From: Mesorhizobium sp. WSM4904
GTDB taxonomy: Bacteria > Pseudomonadota > Alphaproteobacteria > Rhizobiales > Rhizobiaceae
Assembly (NCBI RefSeq): GCF_029674545.1
Contig: NZ_CP121354.1
Span: 124,001-188,000 of the forward strand
Length of the DNA: 64,000 nucleotides
Direction: 5' to 3'
Shown here: positions 8,805 to 18,002 of the stretch, piece after piece
Position numbering within the stretch: the first letter of the stretch is position 1
How the letters are laid out: each line of letters begins with the position of its first letter
The notes under the pieces: generated by a model
Seen by the model: the letters and a program-made list of their open reading frames with translations, nothing else
Database searches by the model: none
Told to the model about the DNA's origin: nothing
Program-made: the position numbers and the translations under genes

Positions 8805-10298
8805 ATGCCACAGCGCAATGACACGGCCATATGGTCCGGCCTGTTCCGGATTTCGGCCGAATCCGGACAAACCCTCCAGGCGCAGATCCGCCAGGCGATC
8901 GTAGCAGCCATCCTCGACCGACAAATCGCCGCCTCGATGCCGCTGCCGTCCTGCCGGATTCTGGCGGAAAAACTTGGGGTTGCCCGCGGCACGGTGGTGC
9001 TTGCCTTCCAGCAGCTGGTCGACCAGGGCTTTTTGGTGGCGCGCGAGCGGCGCGGCCACTTCGTCAACCCCGACGTGCTGGCCACCCCCGCCAAGCCACA
9101 CCAGAAGGCACCCGACCAGCAGAACGAGATCGACTGGAAGGCCCGCCGGCAGATCGCCGCCAGCGACATGCCGCCGCCGGCCAAGCATGACAACTGGATC
9201 AAGTCCTCCTATCCGTTCGTCTACGGCCAGTTCGATCCGGCGCTGTTCCCGACCGCCGAATGGCGCGAATGCAACCGCATGGCGCTCGCGGTGCTCGAGA
9301 TCCGCAACTGGGCATCCGACATGGTGGACCGCGACGATCCGCTGCTGATCGAGCAGATCCAGGCCCGGCTTTTGCCGCGCCGCGGCATCTTCGCCAATCC
9401 GGACGAGATCATCGTGACGCTGGGCGCGCAGAACGCACTCTATATGCTGGCCTCGCTGCTGATGACGAAGGGCTCGAAGGTGGCGATGGAAGACCCGGGC
9501 TATCCGGACGCCCGCTCGATCTTCCGGCTCGCCGGCGCCGACATCCAGCCGGTACCGGTCGACCAGTCGGGCATCGTGACCTCGGCGATCCCCAGCGATT
9601 CAGGCTTCGTCTTCGTCACCCCCAGCCATCATTGCCCGACCATGGTGCCGCTGTCGGCGGAGCGGCGGCAGGACCTGTTGGCGCGGGCCAACCGCAACAA
9701 CCAGATCATCATCGAGGACGGCTACGACAGCCAGCTCCTCGACGAGGCGCCGCAGCAGGCGCTGAAGAGCCTCGACCGCTCGGGCCGCGTCATCTATGTC
9801 GGCTCGATGTCGAAGACGCTGGCGCCAGGCCTGCGGCTCGGCTACATCGTCGCCTCGGCCGGGCTGATCGCCGAGCTTCGCGCGCTTCGCCGCTTCATGC
9901 TCAGGCACCCGCCGGCGAACAACCAGCGCGCGGTGGCGCTGTTCCTGTCGCTCGGCCACCACGAGGCGCTGGTGCGCCGGCTGTCCGCCGCCTTCGACGA
10001 GCGGCGCAAGCGCCTGGTCCATGCGATTTCCGCTTTCCTGCCAGAGTGGCGTTCGACCGACTCGGCGGGCGGAACGTCGCTCTGGCTGGAGGGGCCGCGC
10101 GGCACCGATTCACGTGGTCTAGCGGAGGCCGCCGCGTCGCGCAGCGTCATCATCGAGCCCGGCGACCGCTTCTTCGAACGCAGCGAAAAGCCCTCGCGTT
10201 TCATGCGCTTGGGCATCTCCTCGATCTCGCTGCAGCACATCGAGCCGGGCATCCGGGAACTCGCCACGGCGGCCGGACGCAGGCCCGCTGCCGCCTGA
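8805..10298 (+). CDS. MocR-type regulator: GntR winged helix fused to aminotransferase
   Basis: One-component transcription factor, 497 aa. Residues about 20-90 form a GntR-like DNA-binding domain (LAEKLGVARGTVVLAFQQL). Residues about 130-490 form a fold-type I aminotransferase domain with the PLP-binding lysine at K337 in GSMSKTLAPGLRLGY. EDPGYPDAR and EDGYDSQL are also typical. Such proteins usually sense PLP or an amino compound and control vitamin B6, GABA, taurine or amino-acid genes, often a divergent neighbour. Here the neighbours give no clear target. The ATG at 8805 follows GAGGAAGACC. A strong terminator closes the gene, so it is probably monocistronic. Confidence 0.9.
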   Translation: MPQRNDTAIWSGLFRISAESGQTLQAQIRQAIVAAILDRQIAASMPLPSCRILAEKLGVARGTVVLAFQQLVDQGFLVARERRGHFVNPDVLATPAKPHQKAPDQQNEIDWKARRQIAASDMPPPAKHDNWIKSSYPFVYGQFDPALFPTAEWRECNRMALAVLEIRNWASDMVDRDDPLLIEQIQARLLPRRGIFANPDEIIVTLGAQNALYMLASLLMTKGSKVAMEDPGYPDARSIFRLAGADIQPVPVDQSGIVTSAIPSDSGFVFVTPSHHCPTMVPLSAERRQDLLARANRNNQIIIEDGYDSQLLDEAPQQALKSLDRSGRVIYVGSMSKTLAPGLRLGYIVASAGLIAELRALRRFMLRHPPANNQRAVALFLSLGHHEALVRRLSAAFDERRKRLVHAISAFLPEWRSTDSAGGTSLWLEGPRGTDSRGLAEAAASRSVIIEPGDRFFERSEKPSRFMRLGISSISLQHIEPGIRELATAAGRRPAAA

Positions 10299-10320
10299 TC
10301 GCTACGAACTACCCAAAAGA

Positions 10321-10349
10321 GAGCCGGCGCTTCGCCGGCTCTTTTTTTT
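10321..10349 (+). terminator. Intrinsic terminator after the MocR-type gene
   Basis: A perfect 9-bp stem, GAGCCGGCG and complement, with a 3-nt loop is followed directly by eight T residues. It lies 23 bp after the stop codon at 10298. Confidence 0.95.
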
Positions 10350-10517
10350 GGCGCGTTTCATCGCTTTAGCATTCTGGCATATTCGACGGAGTTGGTTGGC
10401 CCATAGGCTGTGCCAATGCCGGCGGCATAGTCGGGGCCTATAGGGGACGAGGCAGGCCGATGGTGGACCAACCGCCACGCACCCTGCCCCTGAAAAACCA
10501 AAGGTGGAGTGCTTTCC

Positions 10518-12107
10518 ATGTCAGTGGCTCTTGAGAAGCAGGAAGCGTCGTCGGACCAGCGTTCGCGACGGTCCGGCGGGCGCGAAGCGCGCCGCGCGAT
10601 GCGGGCAGCACCGCTCGCAGACGATATCCGTCCGGTGCGGCCCGGCCTCGAAGGCGGCAGCTACGGCCCATTGAGCCAGAACGACTGCGAGCGCATCCAC
10701 GAGGCGGTGCTGACGCTTCTGGAGACGGTCGGCTTCGCCAACGCCATTCCCTCTTGCATCGAAGCGCTGACCAGGGTCGGCGCAACCTATGGCGATGACG
10801 GGCGCGTCCGCCTGCCGAGGGGGCTGGTGCTCGACACGATCAAAAAAGCGGCGCGCCACTTCACGCTTCACGGCCAGGATCCCAAACACGACATGGTGAT
10901 CCAGGGTAAGCGCGTTCACTACGGCACGGCGGGTGCTGCCGTGCATCTTGTCGACGTCGAGAAGCGCGAATACCGCGAATCGCAACTGCAGGACATCTAC
11001 GACGCCGCCCGCCTCGTCGACGGGCTCGACAACATCCATTTCTTCCAGCGCACGATGGTGCCGCGCGACATCCCCGATCCGCTCGAGATGGATTTCAACA
11101 CGCTCTATGCCTGCGTGATGGGGACATCGAAACATGTCGGCACCTCGTTCACGGTGCGCGAGAACGTCAAGCCGGCGCTGGAAATGCTCTATGCGATTGC
11201 CGGCGGCGAGGAGAATTTCCGGGCGCGGCCGTTCGTCTCCAACTCGAACTGCTTCGTCGTGCCGCCGATGAAATTCGCCGAGGACGCCTGCGGCGTGCTC
11301 GAAGCCTGCGTCGAGGGCGGCATCCCGATCCTGCTCCTGTCGGCCGGCCAGGCCGGCGCCACGGCTCCCGCCGCCATCGCCGGCGCGGTTGTCCAGGCGG
11401 TGGCGGAAGTGCTGATGGGCCTGGTCTATGTCAACGCGATAAAACCCGGCCATCCGGCGATCTTCGGCACCTGGCCGTTCGTCTCCGACCTCAGGACCGG
11501 CGCCATGTCCGGCGGCTCGGCCGAGCAGTCGGTGCTGACCGCGGCGTGCGCGCAGATGGCGCAATATTACGACCTGCCCGGCGGCTCGGCCGCCGGCATG
11601 ACGGACTCGAAGCTGCCCGACATCCAATCCGGCTACGAAAAGGGCATCACCAATGTGATGGCGGGACTGTCAGGTCTCAACCTCGTCTATGAATCGGCCG
11701 GCATGCATGCCTCGCTGCTCGGCTTCTGCCTCGAAAGCCTGATCATCGACAACGACATGCTCGGCCACTGCCTGCGCTGTGTGCGCGGCATCGAGGTAAC
11801 CGACGACGCGCTGTCGATCGACACCATTACCGATGTCTGCCTGAAGGGACCTGGCCATTATCTCGGCAACGAGCAGACGCTGAAGCTGATGCAGACCGAG
11901 TATTTCTATCCCGCTGTCGGCGACCGGTTCTCGCCCAAGGAATGGAACGAGAAGGGTCGGCCCGACATCCTGCAACGGGCGATCGCCGAGAAGAAGCGGG
12001 TGCTTGCCGAGCGTTTTCCGCGGCATGTGTCGCGGCTCGTCGACGACAAGCTGCGCGCGCGCTTCGGCGAGATGATCAAGCTGCCGCGCAACAAGATGGG
12101 CGGATAA
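10518..12107 (+). CDS. MttB-superfamily methyltransferase, non-pyrrolysine
   Basis: Homologue of trimethylamine:corrinoid methyltransferase, 529 aa, read through with no amber codon, so it lacks pyrrolysine and belongs with the MtgB-like branch. The opening LSQNDCERIHEAVLTLLETVG and blocks such as FVSNSNCFVVPP, LLSAGQAGATAPA, GTWPFVSDLRTGAMSGGS and KGPGHYLGNEQTL fit the family. Known non-Pyl members demethylate glycine betaine, proline betaine or carnitine and pass the methyl group to a corrinoid protein. No corrinoid protein or reactivase gene is next to it. The start is ATG 10518, eight bases after AAGGTGGAG, rather than the GTG 9 bases upstream. Substrate unknown. Confidence 0.87.
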   Translation: MSVALEKQEASSDQRSRRSGGREARRAMRAAPLADDIRPVRPGLEGGSYGPLSQNDCERIHEAVLTLLETVGFANAIPSCIEALTRVGATYGDDGRVRLPRGLVLDTIKKAARHFTLHGQDPKHDMVIQGKRVHYGTAGAAVHLVDVEKREYRESQLQDIYDAARLVDGLDNIHFFQRTMVPRDIPDPLEMDFNTLYACVMGTSKHVGTSFTVRENVKPALEMLYAIAGGEENFRARPFVSNSNCFVVPPMKFAEDACGVLEACVEGGIPILLLSAGQAGATAPAAIAGAVVQAVAEVLMGLVYVNAIKPGHPAIFGTWPFVSDLRTGAMSGGSAEQSVLTAACAQMAQYYDLPGGSAAGMTDSKLPDIQSGYEKGITNVMAGLSGLNLVYESAGMHASLLGFCLESLIIDNDMLGHCLRCVRGIEVTDDALSIDTITDVCLKGPGHYLGNEQTLKLMQTEYFYPAVGDRFSPKEWNEKGRPDILQRAIAEKKRVLAERFPRHVSRLVDDKLRARFGEMIKLPRNKMGG

Positions 12108-12122
12108 GCTCTATCGCGCAGA

Positions 12123-12521
12123 TCACTCGGCCGTCAGTCCGTAGCGCTCGACGACTTCGGCGCTGATAAGCTTCGCGTGCAGCGTCATCAGCACGATCTG
12201 CGCATCGAAACTGTCGCCGGCTTCGAGCGCGGCCTCGATGCGGTGCTCGGCCTCCAGCGTAAGTTCCTTGCCGTTGGCCTGCTCGAAGGTATCCCGTCCG
12301 GCAACACAATAGCTGCAAAGCTGCGCCACCGATTGATAGGCCTGCGGCGGCGGCTCTTCCGGCCAACGGTCGTTCATCAGATTGACGATGGTGAGTTTCA
12401 CGCCCTCTGGCACCAAGGCGGGATGCAGGTCCGCCTGGCGCAGCGCATCATCGAGCTGGCGCAGGTCGCCCGAGCGAGCGAACATGCCGAGGAAGCCGAG
12501 GGAAGAGCGCCGTTTCGCCAT
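12123..12521 (-). CDS. Conserved hypothetical protein
   Basis: A 132-aa soluble protein with no signal peptide or membrane segment, and no domain that I recognise. The N-terminus MAKRRSSLGFLGMFARSGD is basic; the remainder is mixed alpha-helical, with a CSYC pair in the middle (QLCSYCVAGRD) and an acidic EAEHRIEAALEAGDSFD stretch. It converges on the MttB-family gene with 15 bp between stops and is 121 bp downstream of the sugar-acid dehydratase stop, beyond a terminator. Codon use matches its neighbours, so it is likely a real gene. Confidence 0.7.
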   Translation of the reverse strand: MAKRRSSLGFLGMFARSGDLRQLDDALRQADLHPALVPEGVKLTIVNLMNDRWPEEPPPQAYQSVAQLCSYCVAGRDTFEQANGKELTLEAEHRIEAALEAGDSFDAQIVLMTLHAKLISAEVVERYGLTAE

Positions 12522-12583
12522 TATGGTCTTGGTCCAGCCGGGATGACGCTATCTGGATGTGCAAAGCGGCTGAAACAAGGGCG

Positions 12584-12618
12584 TAAGAAAAGGGCGGCCC
12601 GCGCTTCGCAAGCCGCCC
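12584..12618 (-). terminator. Intrinsic terminator after the IlvD/Edd dehydratase
   Basis: Read on the minus strand, GGGCGGC and GCCGCCC form a 7-bp stem around a GC-rich loop, followed by TTTTCTT. It lies 25 bp after the stop codon of the dehydratase gene. Confidence 0.8.
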
Positions 12619-12642
12619 CGTCGATTCCCTAAGCAGGAAACC

Positions 12643-14448
12643 TCAGTGATTGTCGCGCGGCACGCCGCTGGTATGCGCTACATCCTGGTATTTCACCGCC
12701 GGCTTCAGCACCATTCCGGCCGAGAACTGGTCGACCATGCCGCGCTGGATCTCCTGCCAAGGCGTCTGGTGCTTGGGATAGTGATAGCCGCCATTGCCCT
12801 GCAGCTCGGCCCGCCGCCTTGCGATCTCCTCGTCGCTGACGAGGATGTTGGCGGTACCCTTCCTGAGATCGATGCGTACGCGGTCGCCGGTCTTGAGCAG
12901 CGCAAGGCCGCCGCCGATGGCGGCTTCCGGCGAGGCATTGAGGATCGACGGCGAGCCGGACGTGCCGGACTGACGGCCGTCGCCGATGCAGGCCAGCGAA
13001 TGGATGCCCTTCTTGATAAGGTAGGCCGGCGGCTGCATGTTGACCACCTCGGCGCCGCCTGGATAGCCGACCGGACCGGCGCCGCGCATGAACAGGATCG
13101 TGTGCTCGTCGATCCCTTGCGCCGGATCGTCGATGCGGGCGTGGTAATCTTCCGGACCGTCGAAGACCATGGCGTTGCCTTCGAAGGCCTCCGGATCGTT
13201 CGGGTTGGAGAGATAGCGCTCGCGGAATTCGGGCGAGATGCCGCTGGTCTTCATGATCGCGGAATCGAACAGATTGCCCTTGAGGTTGATGAAGCCGGCA
13301 TTGGCCTTGAGTGGCTTGGCGGCGCTGCTGATCACCTCCGGGTTCTCGTTGACGGCGTCCCTGCAATTGTCGCCCATGGTCTTGCCGTTGGCGGTGATCG
13401 CATCGGGATGCGGCAGCAGGCCGCCCTTCATCAGCTCGGCCACCACCGCCGGCACACCGCCGGCACGGTGGTAGTCCTCGCCGAGATACTCGCCCGTCGG
13501 CTGCAGGTTGACGAGGAGCGGGATGTTGAGGCCAACCTTCTGCCAGTCGTCGTTGTCGAGCGCCACGCCGAGATGGCGGGCAATCGCGTTGAGGTGGATC
13601 GGCGCGTTGGTGGAGCCGCCGATCGCCGAGTTGACGACGATGGCGTTCTCGAACGCCTTGCGGGTCATGATGTCGGAAGGCTTCAGGTCCTCATGCACCA
13701 TCTCGACGATGCGCCTGCCCGTCTCGTAGCCCATCTGGCCGCGCTCGCGATAGGGCGCGGGGATGGCGGCCGAGCCGGGTAGCTGCATGCCGAGCGCCTC
13801 GGCCAGCGAGTTCATCGTGGTGGCGGTGCCCATGGTGTTGCAATAACCGGTCGACGGCGCCGAGGAGGCGACGATGTCCATGAATTCGTCATAGTCGATC
13901 TCGCCGGCCGACAGCCGCTGGCGCGATTCCCAGACGATGGTGCCGGAACCGGTGCGCTTGCCCTTGTGCCAGCCGTTGAGCATCGGACCGACCGAAAACG
14001 CGATAGCCGGAATATTGACGGTGGCGGCCGCCATCAGCAGCGCGGGCGTAGTCTTGTCGCAGCCGATGGTGAGCACCACGCCGTCGATCGGATAGCCGTA
14101 GAGCACCTCGACGAGGCTAAGATAGGCGAGGTTGCGGTCGAGCGCCGCGGTCGGGCGCTTGCCGGTTTCCTGGATCGGGTGGCACGGGAACTCGAAGGGG
14201 ATGCCGCCCATCGACACGATGCCTTCGCGCACGCGCTTGGCGAGTTCGACATGGTGCCGATTGCAGGGCGAAAGATCGGAGCCCGTCTGCGCGATGCCGA
14301 TCAGCGGCTTGCCCGACATCAGCTCGGCGCGTGTCAGTCCGTAATTGAGGTAGCGCTCGAGATAGAGCGCCGTCATGCCCGGATTGTCGGGATTATCGAA
14401 CCACTCCTGCGAGCGAAATTTCTTCTTCTTGGTGGGGGCGCCTGCCAT
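12643..14448 (-). CDS. IlvD/Edd-family sugar-acid dehydratase
   Basis: Iron-sulfur dehydratase, 601 aa. The three cluster cysteines expected for the [2Fe-2S] L-arabinonate/xylonate dehydratase branch are C62 (SPCNRHH), C130 ([10 protein letters not shown]) and C203 ([13 protein letters not shown]). This layout differs from the E. coli-type IlvD at 48434-50278, which lacks the first cysteine. It would convert a sugar acid such as arabonate, xylonate or fuconate to its 2-keto-3-deoxy product. I placed the start at ATG 14448 behind ACGGAG; the longer frame adds an unrelated leader. No sugar transporter or aldolase adjoins it, so substrate is open. Confidence 0.88.
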   Translation of the reverse strand: MAGAPTKKKKFRSQEWFDNPDNPGMTALYLERYLNYGLTRAELMSGKPLIGIAQTGSDLSPCNRHHVELAKRVREGIVSMGGIPFEFPCHPIQETGKRPTAALDRNLAYLSLVEVLYGYPIDGVVLTIGCDKTTPALLMAAATVNIPAIAFSVGPMLNGWHKGKRTGSGTIVWESRQRLSAGEIDYDEFMDIVASSAPSTGYCNTMGTATTMNSLAEALGMQLPGSAAIPAPYRERGQMGYETGRRIVEMVHEDLKPSDIMTRKAFENAIVVNSAIGGSTNAPIHLNAIARHLGVALDNDDWQKVGLNIPLLVNLQPTGEYLGEDYHRAGGVPAVVAELMKGGLLPHPDAITANGKTMGDNCRDAVNENPEVISSAAKPLKANAGFINLKGNLFDSAIMKTSGISPEFRERYLSNPNDPEAFEGNAMVFDGPEDYHARIDDPAQGIDEHTILFMRGAGPVGYPGGAEVVNMQPPAYLIKKGIHSLACIGDGRQSGTSGSPSILNASPEAAIGGGLALLKTGDRVRIDLRKGTANILVSDEEIARRRAELQGNGGYHYPKHQTPWQEIQRGMVDQFSAGMVLKPAVKYQDVAHTSGVPRDNH

Positions 14449-14598
14449 GGTGGTCTCCGTATTTGTATGACAAATCGATATGACAACGCGCTCACGCAAG
14501 CAAGAGGCACGAGCGCCGCAGACCCGCACTTTGGTGCGATAGACAGATTAGGGGCCACGCGCTACGACCAATCGGCATCAGCAATCCGGGAGGTCTTG

Positions 14599-15051
14599 AT
14601 GGCTTTGGTGATCGAAGGCGAGGAACGGATCGCCGCACCCGTTGAGAAAGTCTGGAAGGCCCTCAACGACCCGGACATCCTCAAGGAGGCCATTCCCGGC
14701 TGCAAGAGCCTGGAAAAGAAATCGGACACCGAGATGGCCGCGACCGTAGTTTTGAAGATCGGGCCGATCAAGGCGACCTTCAACGGCGAGGTGACGTTGA
14801 AGAACCTCAAGCCGCCGCATTCCTACACCATCCAGGGCGAAGGCAAGGGCGGCGTCGCCGGCTTTGCCAAGGGCGGTGCCGACGTGACGCTGACCGCCGA
14901 CGGCGCGGACACGACGGTGCTCAAATATGCCGCCAAGGCCGATGTCGGCGGCAAGATCGCCCAGCTCGGCAGCCGTCTGATCGAATCGACATCGAAGAAG
15001 CTGGCGGGACAGTTTTTTTCGACTTTTGGCGAGAAGGTCGGCGCGGCTTAA
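14599..15051 (+). CDS. CoxG/SRPBCC-family protein
   Basis: A 150-aa protein of the CO-dehydrogenase subunit G (CoxG) type, an SRPBCC lipid-pocket fold. Visible blocks are EERIAAPVEKVWKALNDPDI, the family motif AIPGCKSLE, and the C-terminal LAGQFFSTFGEKV. CoxG proteins help membrane recruitment or maturation of molybdenum hydroxylases, but many copies stand alone. No coxLMS genes are in the window. The start is ATG 14599 behind GGGAGG; the longer frame runs antisense to the dehydratase. It is divergent from the dehydratase and convergent with mrp. Confidence 0.83.
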   Translation: MALVIEGEERIAAPVEKVWKALNDPDILKEAIPGCKSLEKKSDTEMAATVVLKIGPIKATFNGEVTLKNLKPPHSYTIQGEGKGGVAGFAKGGADVTLTADGADTTVLKYAAKADVGGKIAQLGSRLIESTSKKLAGQFFSTFGEKVGAA

Positions 15052-15059
15052 CTTTGTGC

Positions 15060-15101
15060 CTGAAGCAATTCAAGGAGAAGCGGTTCGGCTTTTCCGTGAG
15101 A
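15060..15101. repeat. Degenerate copy of the 62.5-kb repeat family, inverted
   Basis: On the minus strand this reads CACGGAAAAGCCG, then CGCTTCTCCTTGAATTGCTTC, which matches the GGAAAACCGCTTCACACTTTTCCTGGAATTGCTTC block order at 62.57-62.61 kb with changes. It sits at the convergent junction between the CoxG-like gene and mrp. Confidence 0.45.
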
Positions 15102-15159
15102 CGGTGGACAGCACCAGCCTGAACAACACCCGGTTTTCTCGAGCGCCGACCGAATAGAA

Positions 15160-16335
15160 TTATTCGAAAACGATGCTCGGCACGGCAGCTTCTGCCGCGC
15201 CGCGCTCCTCTTGGACCCTGTCCCAGACCTTAGCCGCGATATCGCGGTAGATCCTCGCCTCGGCGCCGTCGGGCTTGGCCACGACCACGGGCGAGCCGGC
15301 GTCCGAGCTTTCACGGATACCCATTTCGAGCGGCACTTCGCCCAGGAAGGTGACACCCAGACGCTCGGCCTCGCGGCGCGCGCCGCCATGACCGAAGATG
15401 TCGTAGCGCTTGCCGGTGTCGGGCGCGAGGAAATAGCTCATGTTCTCGACGATGCCGAGCAGCGGCACGTCGACCTTCTTGAACATGTTGAGGCCCTTGC
15501 GCGCATCGATCAGGGCGAGATCCTGCGGCGTCGAGACAATGACGGCGCCGGCGAGAGGTACCTGCTGGGCCATGGTGAGCTGGGCATCGCCGGTGCCGGG
15601 CGGCATGTCCACAACCAGCACGTCGAGCGGCCCCCACTCGACCTCGCGCAACATCTGGGTGAGCGCCGACATCACCATCGGGCCGCGCCAGATCATCGGC
15701 GTCTCCTCATCGACGAGGAAACCCATCGACATCACCTTGAGGCCATAATTCTGCATCGGCCTCAGGACCTTGCCATCGACGGTCTGGGGCCGGCCATGGA
15801 TGTTGAGCAGCCTCGGCATCGACGGCCCGTATATATCGGCATCGAGCACGCCGACGTTCAGTCCATTGGCGGCAAGGCCGAGCGCCAGGTTGACGGCGGT
15901 GGTCGACTTGCCGACGCCGCCCTTGCCGGAGGCCACCGCAATGATCGCATCGATGCCGGGCACGCCGCGCTTGCCGTGGCTGTGCGAAGCGGGCGCTGGA
16001 CGCTGCGGCGCTGCCTGGGGAGTTGGGTGCGGCGGCGCTGCCTGCGGAGCCGGACGCGGCCGAACCGGCGCTTCCATGCCGCCGCCCTTTTTTTCCGCCG
16101 TCAGCGCAACGACGGCGCTGGCGACGCCGGGGATGGCCTTCACCACGCGCTCGGCGGCGGCGCGCAGCGGCTCCATCTCCTGCGCGCGGGCGGCGGGAAC
16201 GGTGATCGAGAAGAACACTTTGGAATCGGCGATGAAAATCTCCGAGACCAGGCCGAGGTCGACGATATTGCCGGTGAAATCCGGTCCGTTGACCGTCTTC
16301 AGGCGCTCGATAACGGTTTCCTTGCTGACGGACAT
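15160..16335 (-). CDS. mrp: Mrp/NBP35-family iron-sulfur carrier ATPase
   Basis: P-loop ATPase that carries or transfers Fe-S clusters to apoproteins in the cytoplasm, 391 aa. An N-terminal MIP18-like (DUF59) domain spans residues 1 to about 85. A Pro/Ala-rich linker of some 45 residues follows, then the Walker A GKGGVGKST at 137-145. VDMPPGTGDAQLT and VENMSYF are typical of the family. The CxxC pair that usually follows ENMSYF is absent: the sequence is YFLAPDTGKRYD. Start is ATG 16335. It stands alone, convergent with the CoxG-like gene. Confidence 0.93.
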   Translation of the reverse strand: MSVSKETVIERLKTVNGPDFTGNIVDLGLVSEIFIADSKVFFSITVPAARAQEMEPLRAAAERVVKAIPGVASAVVALTAEKKGGGMEAPVRPRPAPQAAPPHPTPQAAPQRPAPASHSHGKRGVPGIDAIIAVASGKGGVGKSTTAVNLALGLAANGLNVGVLDADIYGPSMPRLLNIHGRPQTVDGKVLRPMQNYGLKVMSMGFLVDEETPMIWRGPMVMSALTQMLREVEWGPLDVLVVDMPPGTGDAQLTMAQQVPLAGAVIVSTPQDLALIDARKGLNMFKKVDVPLLGIVENMSYFLAPDTGKRYDIFGHGGARREAERLGVTFLGEVPLEMGIRESSDAGSPVVVAKPDGAEARIYRDIAAKVWDRVQEERGAAEAAVPSIVFE

Positions 16336-16588
16336 GAGCTTTTTCCCAAGCGTTTGCCGGTTCAGATAATGCAGTTCCCGCAGAGAACCAAGCTCCGGAA
16401 CGACATGTGCGGCGACATGCCTTCAAAAACTTGCGCTCGCGTGTCGGGTTTTGCGGGCGTCTTTCGTCTTCAAGAAAGATGCATCCCGATTGCGCAGGCC
16501 GCAGTCGCCGGAAGACAGCGCAACTCTATTTTCCTGGTTTCGGGCGCGGCAGCCGACAGGGAGCAGCCAACGGAGAAAGGAGACAGTC

Positions 16589-16966
16589 ATGCTCGAACAC
16601 AGCAACGCGACAGCCAATCTCGCGGTGAAGGACCTGGAGAAGGCAAAGGCCTTCTATGCGGGAACGCTCGGCCTCAAGCAGGTCGACGACATGGACGGCG
16701 AGCTGATCGTCTACAAAAGCGGCGACACGGTCATCAATGTCTATCATTCGCAATTCGCCGGCACCAACAAGGCGACGGCGGTAACCTGGGCGGTGGGCGA
16801 CCAGATCGAACCGATCGTCAAGTCGTTGCGCTCGAAGGGCGTCAGCTTCGAGCACTACGATATGCCCGGTCTGTCGCTCGAGGGCGACATCCACGTCGGC
16901 CACGGCATGAAAGTCGCATGGTTCAAGGATCCCGACGGGAACATCTTGAATCTCGTGGGAAAGTAG
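16589..16966 (+). CDS. VOC-family (glyoxalase/bleomycin-resistance fold) protein
   Basis: A small metalloenzyme-fold protein of 125 aa. The N-terminal half shows the beta-alpha-beta module ATANLAVKDLEKAKAFYAGTLG and the C-terminal half ends with WFKDPDGNILNLV, the standard VOC signature. Function may be dioxygenase, isomerase or resistance-type; the sequence does not decide. I use ATG 16589 behind GGAGAAAGGAGA rather than the in-frame upstream extension, which has no domain. It converges on the phosphate transporter gene, with a short GC hairpin around 16970-16990 between them. Confidence 0.85.
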   Translation: MLEHSNATANLAVKDLEKAKAFYAGTLGLKQVDDMDGELIVYKSGDTVINVYHSQFAGTNKATAVTWAVGDQIEPIVKSLRSKGVSFEHYDMPGLSLEGDIHVGHGMKVAWFKDPDGNILNLVGK

Positions 16967-16994
16967 CTTCGCCCGCAGACGCAGGCGGGCCGCA

Positions 16995-17999
16995 TCATCC
17001 GGCCAGCCTCGTGGCGAGGTAGGTGAGCGCTGAAATCGCCGCTGTCGCCGGCAGGGTGATGACCCATGCCACGACGATGTTGCCGGCTATGCCCCAGCGC
17101 ACCGCCGAGACGCGGCGGGCGGCGCCGACGCCGATGATCGCCCCTGTAATGGTATGCGTGGTGGAGACGGGGACACCGAGCCACGTCGCGGCAAAAAGCG
17201 TTATGGCGCCGCCCGTCTCGGCGCAAAAACCCTGCATCGGGTTCAGCCGGGTGATCTTCGACCCCATGGTGTGAACGATGCGCCAGCCGCCGAGCAGCGT
17301 GCCCAGCGCCAGCGCCGACTGGCAGGTGATGACCACCCACAGCGGCACATAGAAGCTCTGGCCGAGCATGCCTTGCGAATAGAGCAGCACGGCGATGATG
17401 CCCATGGTCTTCTGTGCGTCATTGCCGCCATGTCCCAGCGAATAGAGCGAGGCGGAAAAGAACTGCAGGACACGAAACGAGCTGTCGACGGCGAACGGTG
17501 TCTGGCGCACGAACAGCCACGAGACGATGAGGACGAGAACGAGCGCCAGGACGAATCCGGTAGCCGGCGAAAGCACGATCGCCGCGACCGTCTTGCCGAG
17601 CCCGGACCAGACGATGGCGCCGGTTCCGGCCTTGGCGACACCGGCGCCGACCAGCCCGCCGATCAGCGCATGCGAGCTGCTCGACGGAATGCCCACGATC
17701 CAGGTGACGATGTTCCAGACGATGGCGCCGACGAGCGCGGCGAAGATCACCGCCGGCGTCACGATGCTGGCGTCGACGATGCCTTTTCCAACAGTCTCGG
17801 CGACATGCAGGCCGAAGAACAGGAAGGCGATGAAATTGAAGAAAGCCGCCCAAAAGACCGCATAGTGCGGCCTGAGCACGCGGGTGGAAACGATGGTCGC
17901 GATCGAATTGGCGGCATCGTGCAGGCCGTTGAGGAAATCGAAGAACAGCGCCACGGCGACGAGGCCGACCAGCAGGGGAAAGGCGATCGTGGCGTCCAT
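16995..17999 (-). CDS. pit: PiT-family inorganic phosphate transporter
   Basis: Inner-membrane, cation-coupled low-affinity phosphate permease, 334 aa. Two PiT signatures are present: near the N-terminus DFLNGLHDAANSIATIVSTR, and in the second half SLGHGGNDAQKTMGII. Many hydrophobic segments are evident. It is shorter than E. coli PitA (about 500 aa) and matches the compact alphaproteobacterial form. It begins 3 bp after the stop of the DUF47 gene, and the pair forms the widespread DUF47-pit operon. Confidence 0.94.
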   Translation of the reverse strand: MDATIAFPLLVGLVAVALFFDFLNGLHDAANSIATIVSTRVLRPHYAVFWAAFFNFIAFLFFGLHVAETVGKGIVDASIVTPAVIFAALVGAIVWNIVTWIVGIPSSSSHALIGGLVGAGVAKAGTGAIVWSGLGKTVAAIVLSPATGFVLALVLVLIVSWLFVRQTPFAVDSSFRVLQFFSASLYSLGHGGNDAQKTMGIIAVLLYSQGMLGQSFYVPLWVVITCQSALALGTLLGGWRIVHTMGSKITRLNPMQGFCAETGGAITLFAATWLGVPVSTTHTITGAIIGVGAARRVSAVRWGIAGNIVVAWVITLPATAAISALTYLATRLAG

Positions 18000-18002
18000 C
18001 GC

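Noticed and set aside
10350..10517. Cobalamin riboswitch before the MttB-family gene
   Set aside because: A GCCAATG resembling part of the core is present, but the B12 box and the expected stem order are not found.
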